A DNA stretch of 64,000 bases, from contig NZ_OX216966.1 in NCBI RefSeq assembly GCF_945605565.1, forward strand, positions 2,243,501-2,307,500, written 5' to 3'. Origin of the DNA: Paenibacillus dendritiformis (lineage in GTDB: Bacteria > Bacillota > Bacilli > Paenibacillales > Paenibacillaceae). Below are positions 24,833-33,307 of the stretch, piece by piece. The notes under the pieces were generated by a model that saw nothing but the letters and a program-made list of their open reading frames with translations, made no database searches and was not told the DNA's origin. How positions within the stretch are numbered: the first letter of the stretch is position 1; the number at the start of each line of letters is the position of its first letter. The translations under genes and the position numbers were made by a program.

Positions 24833-25718
24833 TGCGCAGCCGGCATGGCATCAGGAAGCGGAATGGAGCGAGGGCGGGCAGGCAACGTATTTTCGCCTCA
24901 TCCGCCGTACCGGTTCCGCATGGGGACATATATGGGATGAAGACAGGTTAGGGCAGAGAGCAGCGTTCAGCCGTACGGTTATGCGCTGCAGCAAGCGTTC
25001 AGACATTCATGCTGCTCTCAGCCAAGAAGCGGCCCACATCTTGCTCAATGCGGGCGCAGAACCGCTCTTGACGACGGAACGAATCCGGCTAGTGAGGGAG
25101 ATGCTGCAGGCGGTCCATGCGCCTGAGCGAGACGCCGCTCTTAATAAGCTGGTTCCGTTCATGACGTCAGAATATGAGTCTTTCATCAAGGCAGCCGCAT
25201 CATCCCGCCCCGTGCATCTCTATATGATACTGGCGGATGCCCGCTTGAAGGAAGCGCTGCCCAGCCTGACGGATATCGAGCAGCGGATGGAAGTGCTGCA
25301 GCGCCTGGCCGCAGAATCAGAGGGGCGCAGTCTTGACAAGCTGAATCAGCAGTGGTTCATGATGCGCCGCTGGAAGGAATGGCTTCTTGCCGATGAGGAC
25401 CGGACGCCGGCGTTCATCTCGGACGCCGTGCCGGATTGGATAGACATGCAGGCGGAGGCGCTGTTCCGGGCGGTCGATCGTTGTTACCGGACCGGGAGCA
25501 AAGCTCATGTCACCGTCATGCTCCCCTATCACCCGGAGGCATGGGAGAAGCATGTCCGCATGGCCCGCTCCGCCGCCGAGCAGATTATGGGCGAGACGGC
25601 CAAGCGAAGCGGCCCGTTAGTCGGCCTCTGGATTACGGGCGATGAAGCGGGGGTAGATGAAGATGAGCGGATTGCGGATGCGGATATCGTATGGAGATGT
25701 TCATTCTCCCCTTATTGA
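24822..25718 (+). CDS. Degenerate PPDK C-terminal-domain-like protein
   Basis: 298 residues from TTG 24822 (AAAGAGAGG about 9 bp upstream); the start lies inside the SR1P-like gene, so translation is probably coupled. Segments follow the PEP-binding TIM-barrel domain of pyruvate phosphate dikinase/PEP synthase in order: TTERIRLVREMLQAV, KLVPFMTSEYESFIKA, a VHLYMILADARLKEALPS strand, PDWIDMQAEALFRAVDRC, VTVMLPYHPEAW, then AEQIMGETAKRSGPLVGLWI. The catalytic parts are gone: the GLxRTE motif reads NAGAEP, the NPMLGHRG loop is replaced, and the protein ends before the CGEHGG active-site Cys. Probably a pseudoenzyme. The gene is open and collinear, not visibly frameshifted. Confidence 0.6.
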   Translation: MKSSAQPAWHQEAEWSEGGQATYFRLIRRTGSAWGHIWDEDRLGQRAAFSRTVMRCSKRSDIHAALSQEAAHILLNAGAEPLLTTERIRLVREMLQAVHAPERDAALNKLVPFMTSEYESFIKAAASSRPVHLYMILADARLKEALPSLTDIEQRMEVLQRLAAESEGRSLDKLNQQWFMMRRWKEWLLADEDRTPAFISDAVPDWIDMQAEALFRAVDRCYRTGSKAHVTVMLPYHPEAWEKHVRMARSAAEQIMGETAKRSGPLVGLWITGDEAGVDEDERIADADIVWRCSFSPY

Positions 25719-25723
25719 GCCTG

Positions 25724-25764
25724 GAGACGATCTTCCTGCCCGTCGGCGAAGATCGTCTCTTCTG
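25724..25764 (+). terminator. Terminator after PPDK-like gene
   Basis: Perfect 12-bp stem GAGACGATCTTC / GAAGATCGTCTC with a 12-nt loop, then TTCTGTT. It closes the SR1P-PPDK-like transcript. Confidence 0.75.
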
Positions 25765-25771
25765 TTGGGCA

Positions 25772-25801
25772 TTGATGGAAGCCGCCGAATTGCAGTACAA
25801 T
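25772..25801 (+). promoter_or_regulatory. Promoter of ccpN
   Basis: TTGATG (25772-25777), 18 bp, TACAAT (25796-25801), between the upstream terminator and the ccpN start. Confidence 0.6.
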
Positions 25802-25833
25802 GTAGGGAACGAAGATGCGCATGAACATGAATC

Positions 25834-26487
25834 ATGTCCAAGGAAAAGGGGGGATGCGCCATTCAACTTACGCCGCGCCAATCAGAAATTGTACAGCTCG
25901 TGCAACGGTCCGCGCCGATTACCGGCGAGCAGATCGCAGAGCAGCTCGGGATCAGCCGGCCGACGATTCGCTCCGATCTTTCCGTGCTTGTTATGCTGGG
26001 GTATTTGGATGCCAAGCCGAAGGTCGGTTATTTCCCGGGAAACATAACGGCAGGCGCTCCTAGCGAGCCATTGAACATTCGAGTACAGGACGTCCAGAGC
26101 ATGCCCATCATCGTCCGGGACACTTCCACTGTTCATGATGCCGTAGTCGCGTTATTTTTGGAGAATGTAGGAAGTCTGATTGTAGCTGATGATGAGGGGA
26201 TGCTGCTTGGCGTCGTCTCGAGAAAAGACTTGTTGAAGGTTACGCTCGGCAATGCGGTGGCAGGGACGATGCCCGTCAGCTTCGTGATGACGCGAACGCC
26301 GCTGATTACCGTGAAGCCGGAGGATTCGATTATCGAGGCCGCCAAAAAGCTGGACGAGCATGATATCGATACGCTGCCTGTCGTTGTACAGCGTGGAGAT
26401 GCCGCCAACGACAAATGGGAGGTCGTTGGACGGATATCCAAGACGACGATCTTGAAAGTATTTCTTCGCCAGGTGAAGGGCAGGTAA
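25834..26487 (+). CDS. ccpN: CcpN-type transcriptional repressor (HTH plus two CBS domains)
   Basis: 217 residues. Winged-helix domain at about residues 12-65 (PITGEQIAEQLGISRPTIRS, then GYLDAKPKVGYF), followed by two CBS domains (about 75-135 and 140-205). This is the architecture of CcpN, which represses gluconeogenic genes and the sRNA SR1 in B. subtilis under glycolytic conditions. The next gene is yqfL, the same order as in Bacillus. Start is uncertain: ATG 25834 has a weak ribosome site, while AAAAGGGGGG lies at 25845-25854, suited to initiation at ATT 25861, where homology to CcpN begins (IQLTPRQ). Confidence 0.9.
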   Translation: MSKEKGGCAIQLTPRQSEIVQLVQRSAPITGEQIAEQLGISRPTIRSDLSVLVMLGYLDAKPKVGYFPGNITAGAPSEPLNIRVQDVQSMPIIVRDTSTVHDAVVALFLENVGSLIVADDEGMLLGVVSRKDLLKVTLGNAVAGTMPVSFVMTRTPLITVKPEDSIIEAAKKLDEHDIDTLPVVVQRGDAANDKWEVVGRISKTTILKVFLRQVKGR

Positions 26488-26511
26488 AGGAAGGGAAGGG
26501 GAAGCGCAAGC

Positions 26512-27333
26512 ATGGGAGAATCGAGCCAACAATCTCCATACATTGTGACGGTATGCTCCGATTCGCTGGGAGATACCGCTGAATCCGTCGTACGGGCGGC
26601 AGCACGACAATTCCATGGACAGGAAATTATGATTCAACGGAAGAGCCATGTGAAGCAAGAGGATGAAATCAGAGCGTTGATGGAGCAGGTGAGCCGCGAA
26701 GGCGGCTTCGTCGCCTATACGCTGGTGCAGCCCGAGCTTCGGGAAATGATGAAGGAAGAAGCGATTCGGCTCGGCGTGCGGGCGGTCGATATTATGGGGC
26801 CGATGATGCAAGCATTCATCGATACGTTCAACGACTCTCCGATACGTCAGCCTGGATTGCTTCATACGATGGATGACGATTATTTTCGCCGCATGGAGGC
26901 CATCGAATTCACGGTCAAATGCGATGACGGGAAGGATACGACGGCGATTGCCGAAGCGGATATCGTGCTGATCGGCCCTTCCCGCACCTCGAAGACGCCG
27001 TTGAGCGTCTTCTTGAGCCACAAGGGCTACAAAGTCGCCAATATTCCGTTATCGCCGGAAGTGAAGCCGCCGCAGGAAATATACCGAATGCCCGGCGAGC
27101 GCATCTTCATGCTGACGATGCCGGCTGAGCGGCTGCTTCGCATCCGGGAAGAGAGGCTGAAGAATCTGGGCCTTCCGCACAGCTCTATGTATTGCTCCGC
27201 CGAGCGGATACAGGAGGAGCTGGATTATGCGGCCATGCTGGCCGACAAATGGAATTGCCATGTATTCGATGTATCCGACAAAGCGATTGAAGAGACGGCG
27301 AACGCCATTATCCGGCTGCTTCCGTCTTCGTAA
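26512..27333 (+). CDS. yqfL: PPDK regulatory protein (bifunctional kinase/pyrophosphorylase, DUF299)
   Basis: 273 residues, normal family length. The family phosphorylates and dephosphorylates the active-site Thr of pyruvate phosphate dikinase, or of PEP synthase, using ADP and Pi. Nucleotide loop GPSRTSKT at 155-162, and N-terminal VCSDSLGDTAESVVRAAARQF typical of DUF299. It starts 25 bp after ccpN and probably shares its transcript. Interestingly no functional ppdK is in the window; only the degenerate PPDK-like protein upstream. The true target may lie elsewhere in the genome. Confidence 0.93.
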   Translation: MGESSQQSPYIVTVCSDSLGDTAESVVRAAARQFHGQEIMIQRKSHVKQEDEIRALMEQVSREGGFVAYTLVQPELREMMKEEAIRLGVRAVDIMGPMMQAFIDTFNDSPIRQPGLLHTMDDDYFRRMEAIEFTVKCDDGKDTTAIAEADIVLIGPSRTSKTPLSVFLSHKGYKVANIPLSPEVKPPQEIYRMPGERIFMLTMPAERLLRIREERLKNLGLPHSSMYCSAERIQEELDYAAMLADKWNCHVFDVSDKAIEETANAIIRLLPSS

Positions 27334-27338
27334 TAGAA

Positions 27339-27382
27339 GGGGTTGTCTCATCAGTAGTTTGTAGCTCCAGTGAGACAGCCCC
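27339..27382 (+). terminator. Terminator after yqfL
   Basis: GGGGTTGTCTCA / TGAGACAGCCCC stem (one G-T pair) with a 20-nt loop, then ATCCTGCTTTTT. Begins directly after the yqfL stop. Confidence 0.75.
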
Positions 27383-27733
27383 ATCCTGCTTTTTACCGCA
27401 AGCGGTTGAAATCACGCAAATTCCTGCACAATTCAGGCTGTTGGAACCCCCCTGTTTTTTACGAAGGGGTGGAGATGTCCATTTACCTAATCAAAACTTG
27501 GCACTCAAAGCGTTTTAAGTCGTTTTTTTCTACTGAGAGACGAGATCCACCATATAAAAAATGAAGTGGAGAAAATCCCCACAGACTTCTCAACGGCCTG
27601 ATTTTACGGGATCCAAGAGACCGCGTCGGATCCTGGGGGCATCATCGCCTCCAGGAGGTATCATCGCCTCGTTGCCTTCAGGAGGCATCGTTGCCTCTCG
27701 GGGCTTGAACGTGTGGAGGGAATTGCTGCTATT
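27383..27733. repeat. Repeat-rich intergenic DNA left of the IS element
   Basis: No gene. It contains three near-copies of GG(C/T)ATCATCGCCTC between about 27647 and 27702, with CAGGAGG linkers. Near 27436 CAATTCAGGCTGTTGGAACC resembles CAATCAGGCTATTGGAAGCC at 29828 on the other side of the IS, suggesting a family of intergenic repeats into which the IS inserted. Confidence 0.5.
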
Positions 27734-27752
27734 TAAGTCAATTTCATAATTC
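27734..27752 (+). repeat. IS left inverted repeat
   Basis: TAAGTCAATTTCATAATTC, 107 bp before the transposase ATG. Confidence 0.75.
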
Positions 27753-27858
27753 GAAACCCTTGCGGTTGCTGGAGTTTTAGGCACAGAAAAAAGGAGTACC
27801 TCCCCATTTTCTCGAAGTTATAGGTGACTAAACCAAAAACTGAGAAAGGAGTACTCCC

Positions 27859-29304
27859 ATGTATCATATTCGACAAGAAGAGCTATTTTCCTTTGAGGAA
27901 ATGATGAAAATGGCGCCTTCCCCTAAAGCGGATTTCGTTTTAGAACATCTGCCGATCGGAAAAATTCTTCACGCCATTAGCAGCTACAATCGTCGGGGCC
28001 GTCCTGAAAGTTTAAATACAAGAGCGATGATATACTCACTCGTCATCGGCAAAATGGAGCACATCCGCTTTACCAAGGATTTGGTCAGCCGTTTGAAGGA
28101 AAGTCTTGAATTTCGTACTCGCTGCCGTTTTACCGGTTCCGATCGAGTGCCCAGCGAAGCAGCCTATTCCCGGCTCACTACAAAGCTCAGTCAATGCGGT
28201 TTCTTTCGAACGACACAGGAGGACCTTGTAAACCAGGCGATCACGGAAGGGTTTCTTGAGGGAAATGTACTGGCCATAGATTCTTCTCACATCGAGTCCT
28301 TTGATCGCAATCCCCATTTGGACGCCGGTAAATCATTACCGAAGCTCACGCCCGAAACCGATGAACCTACTTTTCTGGACGAGTCTGCCAGCAAGGCACA
28401 AGAGAAACCTAAACCAGAGAAACCCAAGCGTGCAAAGCGTGGACGCGTTCCGAAAGCCGAAGAAGCGGCTTGGCGTGCCGAAGTTGAAGCGTACGAGGCC
28501 TCGCTCAGCCTATTTGAACGGGAGGTCGCCGATATGTTGCCCGCCACTTACGAGCAGCTTCTCGCTGATATGCCGCAACACGCAAGTGTAGGTGCAAAGG
28601 GTGACCCACGGGGAGGGCGGCGCCGGGTGAAATATTGGCATGGCTACAAACAGAATCTCTTGGTGGATTGCCAAAGCCAGTACATTGTGGCCGGAGTGAC
28701 CTGTTCTGCTCATGTGAACGATCAGCGAGCGGCGATTGTTCTTCTGAAATATATGAAGGAGCGATTTCCCTCTCTCAAACCAAACTATGTGCTAGCTGAT
28801 AAGGGGTATGACAGCGAACCGGTTTACCGCCAAATCCGGGATATTGGTGCGTTACCGATCATCCCGCTTATCCATCGTAGCAAGCTACCTGAAGGGGTGG
28901 ATAAGCACTTTCGCCCGACTTGCAAGCAAGGTCATGCGTACGTCTACGACAGCTACGATGCCAAGCGAGATACCATAAAATTCACAAGGCCAAAGGAATG
29001 TGCCTCCTGCCCGTTTCAAGCGGACGGCTGCCAGAAAGTTTTCAAATTTCGCATTGATGAAGATGTTCGGAAATACACTGCACCCGGACGTGGAAGCAAA
29101 AAGTTTACTGAACTATTCAAGCAGCGAGTAGCGATTGAACGTGTTTTTGCCTATTTGAAGCTGTACATGGAATTGGGCTCAAGCAGAAAACTTAAGAAAC
29201 GTGCTTTTGTCGATCTAGACTTGAGTTGTCTGACATACACCCTATGCAAACTTGCGTTAGACCGCCTAAACAAAAGCATCCTTGGAGCTAAGAAGGTTGC
29301 GTAA
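27859..29304 (+). CDS. Transposase, DDE type (IS1182-like)
   Basis: 481 residues, intact, with GAGAAAGGAG upstream of the ATG. N-terminal transposase domain (HLPIGKILHAISSYNRRGRP), a Lys/Pro-rich spacer near residues 170-205, and a DDE catalytic core. The acidic residues are probably those of VLAIDSSHIES, YVLADKGYDSE and RVAIERVFAYLK. A Cys cluster (CASCPFQADGC) near residue 390 is typical of IS1182-group enzymes. Codon use is more AT-rich than its neighbours, in keeping with mobility. Probably still active as far as sequence shows. Confidence 0.88.
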   Translation: MYHIRQEELFSFEEMMKMAPSPKADFVLEHLPIGKILHAISSYNRRGRPESLNTRAMIYSLVIGKMEHIRFTKDLVSRLKESLEFRTRCRFTGSDRVPSEAAYSRLTTKLSQCGFFRTTQEDLVNQAITEGFLEGNVLAIDSSHIESFDRNPHLDAGKSLPKLTPETDEPTFLDESASKAQEKPKPEKPKRAKRGRVPKAEEAAWRAEVEAYEASLSLFEREVADMLPATYEQLLADMPQHASVGAKGDPRGGRRRVKYWHGYKQNLLVDCQSQYIVAGVTCSAHVNDQRAAIVLLKYMKERFPSLKPNYVLADKGYDSEPVYRQIRDIGALPIIPLIHRSKLPEGVDKHFRPTCKQGHAYVYDSYDAKRDTIKFTRPKECASCPFQADGCQKVFKFRIDEDVRKYTAPGRGSKKFTELFKQRVAIERVFAYLKLYMELGSSRKLKKRAFVDLDLSCLTYTLCKLALDRLNKSILGAKKVA

Positions 29305-29360
29305 TATTCAAAAAAAATGAATCTGCAATTTTGGCCTGGTCCAACCCCTTTGAACGAAAG

Positions 29361-29379
29361 GAATTATGAAATTGACTTA
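29361..29379 (-). repeat. IS right inverted repeat
   Basis: Reverse complement of the left repeat, 57 bp after the transposase stop. Confidence 0.75.
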
Positions 29380-29469
29380 TTTTACAGGAATTTCGGCTCA
29401 ATGAGTCCACATCCCGAGGAATTGCTGCAAATCTACATCATTTATGGCCCTTTTGCTTCAAGTCGAAGC

Positions 29470-29700
29470 GACACGGGTGAAATTCCTGCAGTTTTGCAGG
29501 ATTCCCTTTCTGGTAAAGTCGTCCATATCGAATTGCTGTATTTGCGCAGGATTTCGCTTACCGAATAAGCGTAGAAATCGTGCAGTTTTGCAGATTTCGC
29601 TTACCGGATAGACGTGTCTGGAGAAATCGTGTAGGTTTGCGGATTTCGCCTACCGGATAGACGTGTCTAGGGAAATGGTGCAGGAATTGCAGGCTTCGCG
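29470..29700. repeat. Degenerate tandem repeat, about 47-bp unit
   Basis: About five units of the form GAAATCGTGCAGTTTTGCAG + ATTTCGCTTACCGGATAGACG + TGTCTG. The two best are at about 29573-29621 and 29622-29670; outer units are more degenerate. No gene lies between the IS and the oxidoreductase gene (29380-29866). Looks like a species-level intergenic repeat rather than CRISPR, since there are no unique spacers. Confidence 0.65.
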
Positions 29701-29866
29701 CCCCATCCATCTTCCTCTGCTTTGCCCGCCTCCACATTCGCTGTTGACCCGTCTTGTCCTGCATCATCTTGCAATGCCTATAGGATAGTTCCTTCTATGT
29801 TCCCCCATCGGGCAAGGGATCGGCCGGCAATCAGGCTATTGGAAGCCCCTTAATGGAAGCATGCTG

Positions 29867-30814
29867 TCACTCCTCGTCTGCGATGACCGCTTCCGCAGCC
29901 AGGGCGTGGACAAGCGCCTGGGTCTCGCAGGCTTCCCGGCCATCGGTAAGCGGCCGGCCGCCGTGGGTGATGCAGCCGATAAAGTGGAGTACCGCATCCT
30001 CGAAGCCTCTAATCTTCGCCACGGAAGTCCATGAACCCGCGGATTCGATGCGGCTTGCTCCGTTCTCCTCCACCGTCAGTTCCGTCAGATTGCGCACCCG
30101 GTGGGTCGATACGGGGCCGATCCGTTCGGCCAGCTCCATATCGATGCCAGCGTGGCGGTGCATGGCTGCAAATATGGACGGGCCTTTGCCGGCGGCAGGC
30201 GCGAACAGATGATGGACATCGAGCAAATGCCCTTGGGAATTAATATGAACCCGTCCTGTCCAACGCAGCCCATCGCCGGATGCGCGGCTGAAATGGCGCA
30301 CCAGATCGATGACGTGGATATAATCGTCCAGCAGCGTGTCCAGGTAAGGCACAGGCTTCACCTTGCCGGCGCGGTGCTTCTCGATGCGGATCCAGGAGGC
30401 TTGCGCAGCTTCCGATGCCAGCGCTTCATAGCGCGGGGCGAATCTGCGGTTGAAGCCGACCATCAACGTGCGTCCCAGCTTTTCGCTCAGCTCAGCGAGT
30501 GTCTCCGCCTGCTCCAGCGTGGCGGCAAGCGGCTTGTCGACATAGACATCGATGCCGCGCCGGAGCAGCTCGGCGACAATCTCGTAATGGGAAGCCGTCG
30601 AGCTGTGAACGAACATGGCGTCGCAATCTTCGGCGAGGCGCCCGATGCTCGTATACGGCGTTATTCGATGCTGGGCGCATACGGCGAGACGCTTCACTTC
30701 GTTGGGCGTGTACGCGCCGACGAGCGTCCATTCCTCGGCGCGGCTGAGCACCGGCAAATAGGCCTTTTGCGCAATGCTTCCCAAGCCGACGATGCCAATC
30801 CGGGGCACTCTCAT
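29867..30814 (-). CDS. Gfo/Idh/MocA-family oxidoreductase
   Basis: 315 residues from ATG 30814, preferred over 30892 because GGAGGAGG lies 6 bp upstream. N-terminal Rossmann fold RIGIVGLGSIAQKAYLPVL binds NAD(P); the family motif EKP appears as DKPLAATLEQAE near residue 95. C-terminal alpha/beta domain includes DDYIHVIDLVRHF. Resembles the MviM/YceM-like group; sugar or inositol-type substrate unknown. Downstream of the aminotransferase on the same strand, 86 bp apart. Confidence 0.82.
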   Translation of the reverse strand: MRVPRIGIVGLGSIAQKAYLPVLSRAEEWTLVGAYTPNEVKRLAVCAQHRITPYTSIGRLAEDCDAMFVHSSTASHYEIVAELLRRGIDVYVDKPLAATLEQAETLAELSEKLGRTLMVGFNRRFAPRYEALASEAAQASWIRIEKHRAGKVKPVPYLDTLLDDYIHVIDLVRHFSRASGDGLRWTGRVHINSQGHLLDVHHLFAPAAGKGPSIFAAMHRHAGIDMELAERIGPVSTHRVRNLTELTVEENGASRIESAGSWTSVAKIRGFEDAVLHFIGCITHGGRPLTDGREACETQALVHALAAEAVIADEE

Positions 30815-30838
30815 ATTGATCCTCCTCCCTGTCATGTC

Positions 30839-30869
30839 GAAGCCGGCAGCATATCGGGCTGCCGGCTTC
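30839..30869. terminator. Perfect hairpin between aminotransferase and oxidoreductase
   Basis: GAAGCCGGCAGC / GCTGCCGGCTTC, 12 bp, 7-nt loop. T-rich tail only on the plus strand (TTTG), so on the transcribed minus strand it is more likely an mRNA-processing or partial-attenuation structure than a strong terminator. Confidence 0.5.
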
Positions 30870-30900
30870 TTTGTCATCTGCGCGCAGGTCACGCAGTTAT

Positions 30901-32205
30901 TTATTGGCTAATATCAAGCACGCCTTGATAAATGGTGTCGAACAGCTTCTCGAGATCCGCTTCCTCGATGCAAGAGAAGGCAACCCGCAGGTCGGTGTCG
31001 CCAAGCGCGATCGTCCCGACGCCATACGCGTCAAGCAAATGGGTGCGAAGCTGCTCCGCAGGCACGGTGTTCAGCTTGAGGCACATGAAGTATCCGGAAT
31101 TGAACGGATAGTAGCTCCATACATCCCCGTATTTCCCGCTGTCGAGCAGCGCTTTGACCTTGTTGGCCCGCGCCTTCATGATGCGGTACTTCTCCTGCTT
31201 CTGCGCTTCGAATTCCGGTGATTGCAGGGCTCGCAGGATGAAGGTCTGGGAAGGATGGGGACCGCTGGAAATCGTCGCGCGAATGATGCCCATCGTCTTC
31301 TGCTCCAACGCCGCGAGCAGCGCTTCCGATTCTGCCGCATAGGTGATGAACCCGACACGGAAGCCCCATACATACTCTTCCTTGGTCGCTCCATCGACTT
31401 TGACCGGCAGCACATTCGGATGCAGGGAAGCGAGAGATGAGAAGAGGGACTCATGCATCGAATCCTCGAAGAACAAGCCGAAATACGCGTCATCCGTGAC
31501 GACAACGAGGCGCATGCCGGCTTCCGCCGCCTCAAGAATGGCCTTGACGATCGCCTGGCCCTCTTCCCGGCCCGGCGTATATCCGGTCGGATTGTTCGGG
31601 AAGTTCAGCACGACGATGGCTTTGCCTTTGTCGCGATGGGCGAACAGCGCTTCGCGAAGTCCGGCGCTATTGAACATCCAGTTATCGTCGTACAACGGAT
31701 AGTAGACCATCTCGGCCCCGCGGCGGATGCTGAAGGTCAACTCGTAGTTCTCCCAATTTTTATCCGGCATAATGACGACGTCGCCTTCCTCGGCGAACAA
31801 ATCGGCGACAATGCTTAACCCGTGCGTCAACGCATTGGTCGCGATCGGCATGCTGGTATGCTTGTCAGCAAGCGACGGATTCTCCTTGAGCATCTTCTCT
31901 TTCCACAGCTTGCGCAGCTCCGGCTTGCCTGCCGGCGGCGCATACGGGTAGATATCCTTCGGGTTGTAGGCCGACAGCGTCTCCTGGATAACGTCCAGGT
32001 GCATCGGGATGCCGCCTTCCGTCGCGATGCCAATCGTCGCATTGAATTGCTTCGCCTTGCTCCCCGCTTCTGCGGATTGGCTTAATATGCCTTCCTTCGG
32101 GAAATAGATCTGGCGGCCGAGGCGCGAAAGCATGGCGTGAATGTTCGGGTTGTCTCTTTGAATCGTGTCATTCAATTGCTGAGCCAGTGGGTTCATTTCG
32201 TCCAT
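30901..32205 (-). CDS. PLP-dependent aminotransferase, class I/II
   Basis: 434 residues. Fold-type I aminotransferase transferring an amino group between an amino acid and a 2-oxoacid through pyridoxal phosphate. Visible: VVLNFPNNPTGYTPG (substrate loop), VVTDDAYFGLFF (PLP-Asp and Tyr), and VDGATKEEYVWGFRVGF containing the Schiff-base Lys and phosphate-binding Arg. Start ATG 32205 with GGAAGGATG upstream; a -10 TATAAT (minus, 32238-32243) lies just ahead. Substrate unresolved; aspartate/tyrosine-type is possible. Confidence 0.85.
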   Translation of the reverse strand: MDEMNPLAQQLNDTIQRDNPNIHAMLSRLGRQIYFPKEGILSQSAEAGSKAKQFNATIGIATEGGIPMHLDVIQETLSAYNPKDIYPYAPPAGKPELRKLWKEKMLKENPSLADKHTSMPIATNALTHGLSIVADLFAEEGDVVIMPDKNWENYELTFSIRRGAEMVYYPLYDDNWMFNSAGLREALFAHRDKGKAIVVLNFPNNPTGYTPGREEGQAIVKAILEAAEAGMRLVVVTDDAYFGLFFEDSMHESLFSSLASLHPNVLPVKVDGATKEEYVWGFRVGFITYAAESEALLAALEQKTMGIIRATISSGPHPSQTFILRALQSPEFEAQKQEKYRIMKARANKVKALLDSGKYGDVWSYYPFNSGYFMCLKLNTVPAEQLRTHLLDAYGVGTIALGDTDLRVAFSCIEEADLEKLFDTIYQGVLDISQ

Positions 32206-32320
32206 CCTTCCAACATCATTCTAACTTGATTTTTCCTATTATATCATCAAATTTCCGCTTTCGTCACGGGGGTGGAGCGAAGATGTCCAAATCAAAACGA
32301 CAGATCCGCGGTCGGCATGA

Positions 32321-32350
32321 TTGTGTTCAGGAAGCGATTTGTAGTAGAAT
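32321..32350 (+). promoter_or_regulatory. Promoter of AraC-family gene
   Basis: TTGTGT (32321-32326), 18 bp, TAGAAT (32345-32350), in the 239-bp divergent gap between the aminotransferase and the regulator. Confidence 0.55.
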
Positions 32351-32444
32351 AGTGCAAATGATAACAGGCGTTGAATGAGGTGCCGTATATTTACTACGAT
32401 AGAGAATTCCCGAATGGAATCCGGGAAGGAGGGAGGAACCATCC

Positions 32445-33230
32445 GTGTTGAACGCCGAACCGAACCGATATGTTATTAAGCCAGCCTGCGCGAAGATTAC
32501 ATGTGAGCCGAACTGGAAATGGCATAAGCGCGAGAAGGCGATGCCGAATTATGATCTCTTTTATGTATGGAACGGAGAAGGAGAACTGCAGTTGAATGAT
32601 GTATCGTATCATCTCAGCAAAGGCAGCTGCTTCCTCTTCCGGCCAGGCGACAATACGGTCGCTTCCCACAATGCCCAGAAGCCGCTGACGCTGACGTATA
32701 TCCATTTTGACGTGGAAGATCCTGTCGACGAGATACCCGAACCATATCGTATTCTGGAGGAGACCGTCGATTTTGAGCATCTGCTGGCCCGTTACGTCCG
32801 CTTGTTCCTGTCCCGATCCTATGGGGCGGAGGAAGAGGCGAAGCTGGTCCTCAAGCAGCTGATGATTCATCTGCTCCGCATCGATCGCGAAGGAACCGGA
32901 GAACGGAAGACAAGCTATCATCTGTCCGAGGCGATTCATGAGATTGCCAACTATATCCGGCAAAATCCGGGAGCCAGTCACCGCATTCAGGATTTGGCGC
33001 AGCGCGCCCAATTGTCGCCGCGTTATTTCTCGGTCAAATTCAAAGAGCTGATCGGTACCTCAGTGCAAACCTATATTATCCGCTCCCGTATTGAACGGGC
33101 GGAGCATCTGCTGCACCATGCGGGGATGAATGTAACGGAAGTCGCGGATGCGCTTGGATACCGGGATATCTTTTTTTTCAGCAGACAGTTCAAGCAGTAC
33201 ACCGGGCGAAGCCCTTCCGAAATACGTTGA
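32445..33230 (+). CDS. AraC-family transcriptional regulator with cupin sensor
   Basis: 261 residues. N-terminal AraC-type cupin (DLFYVWNGEGELQLNDVSYH, FLFRPGDNTVASH) likely binds a small ligand. C-terminal double HTH of about 95 residues starts near ANYIRQNPGASHRIQDLAQR and ends with the signature ADALGYRDIFFFSRQFKQYT-GRSPSEIR. Start GTG at 32445 follows GGAAGGAGGGAGG. Divergent from the aminotransferase gene, which is a plausible target (inference). Confidence 0.88.
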   Translation: MLNAEPNRYVIKPACAKITCEPNWKWHKREKAMPNYDLFYVWNGEGELQLNDVSYHLSKGSCFLFRPGDNTVASHNAQKPLTLTYIHFDVEDPVDEIPEPYRILEETVDFEHLLARYVRLFLSRSYGAEEEAKLVLKQLMIHLLRIDREGTGERKTSYHLSEAIHEIANYIRQNPGASHRIQDLAQRAQLSPRYFSVKFKELIGTSVQTYIIRSRIERAEHLLHHAGMNVTEVADALGYRDIFFFSRQFKQYTGRSPSEIR

Positions 33231-33242
33231 CGGAATAGAAAA

Positions 33243-33289
33243 AAGGCCGCTTATCGTGAACGTTCCTCTGTTCTTCGATAAGCGACCTT
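33243..33289. terminator. Bidirectional terminator between AraC gene and psd
   Basis: AAGGCCGCTTATCG / CGATAAGCGACCTT stem (one mismatch) with a 19-nt loop. An A-run on the left gives a U-run for the minus strand. Lies between convergent genes. Confidence 0.75.
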
Positions 33290-33307
33290 GATTCGGTTGC
33301 GGGGATA

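Larger units (their letters stand above)
27734..29379 (+). mobile_element. IS1182-like insertion sequence
   Basis: About 1.65 kb bounded by a perfect 19-bp inverted repeat: TAAGTCAATTTCATAATTC at 27734-27752 and its reverse complement at 29361-29379. It encloses one intact DDE transposase gene. The repeat may extend a few imperfect bases further, and no clear target duplication could be fixed. Base composition is lower in GC than the flanks. Confidence 0.75.

Noticed and set aside
24659..25718. SR1P-like and PPDK-like frames as one frameshifted gene
   Set aside because: They overlap by 11 bp in different frames, each with its own ribosome site, and match unrelated families, so translational coupling is simpler.
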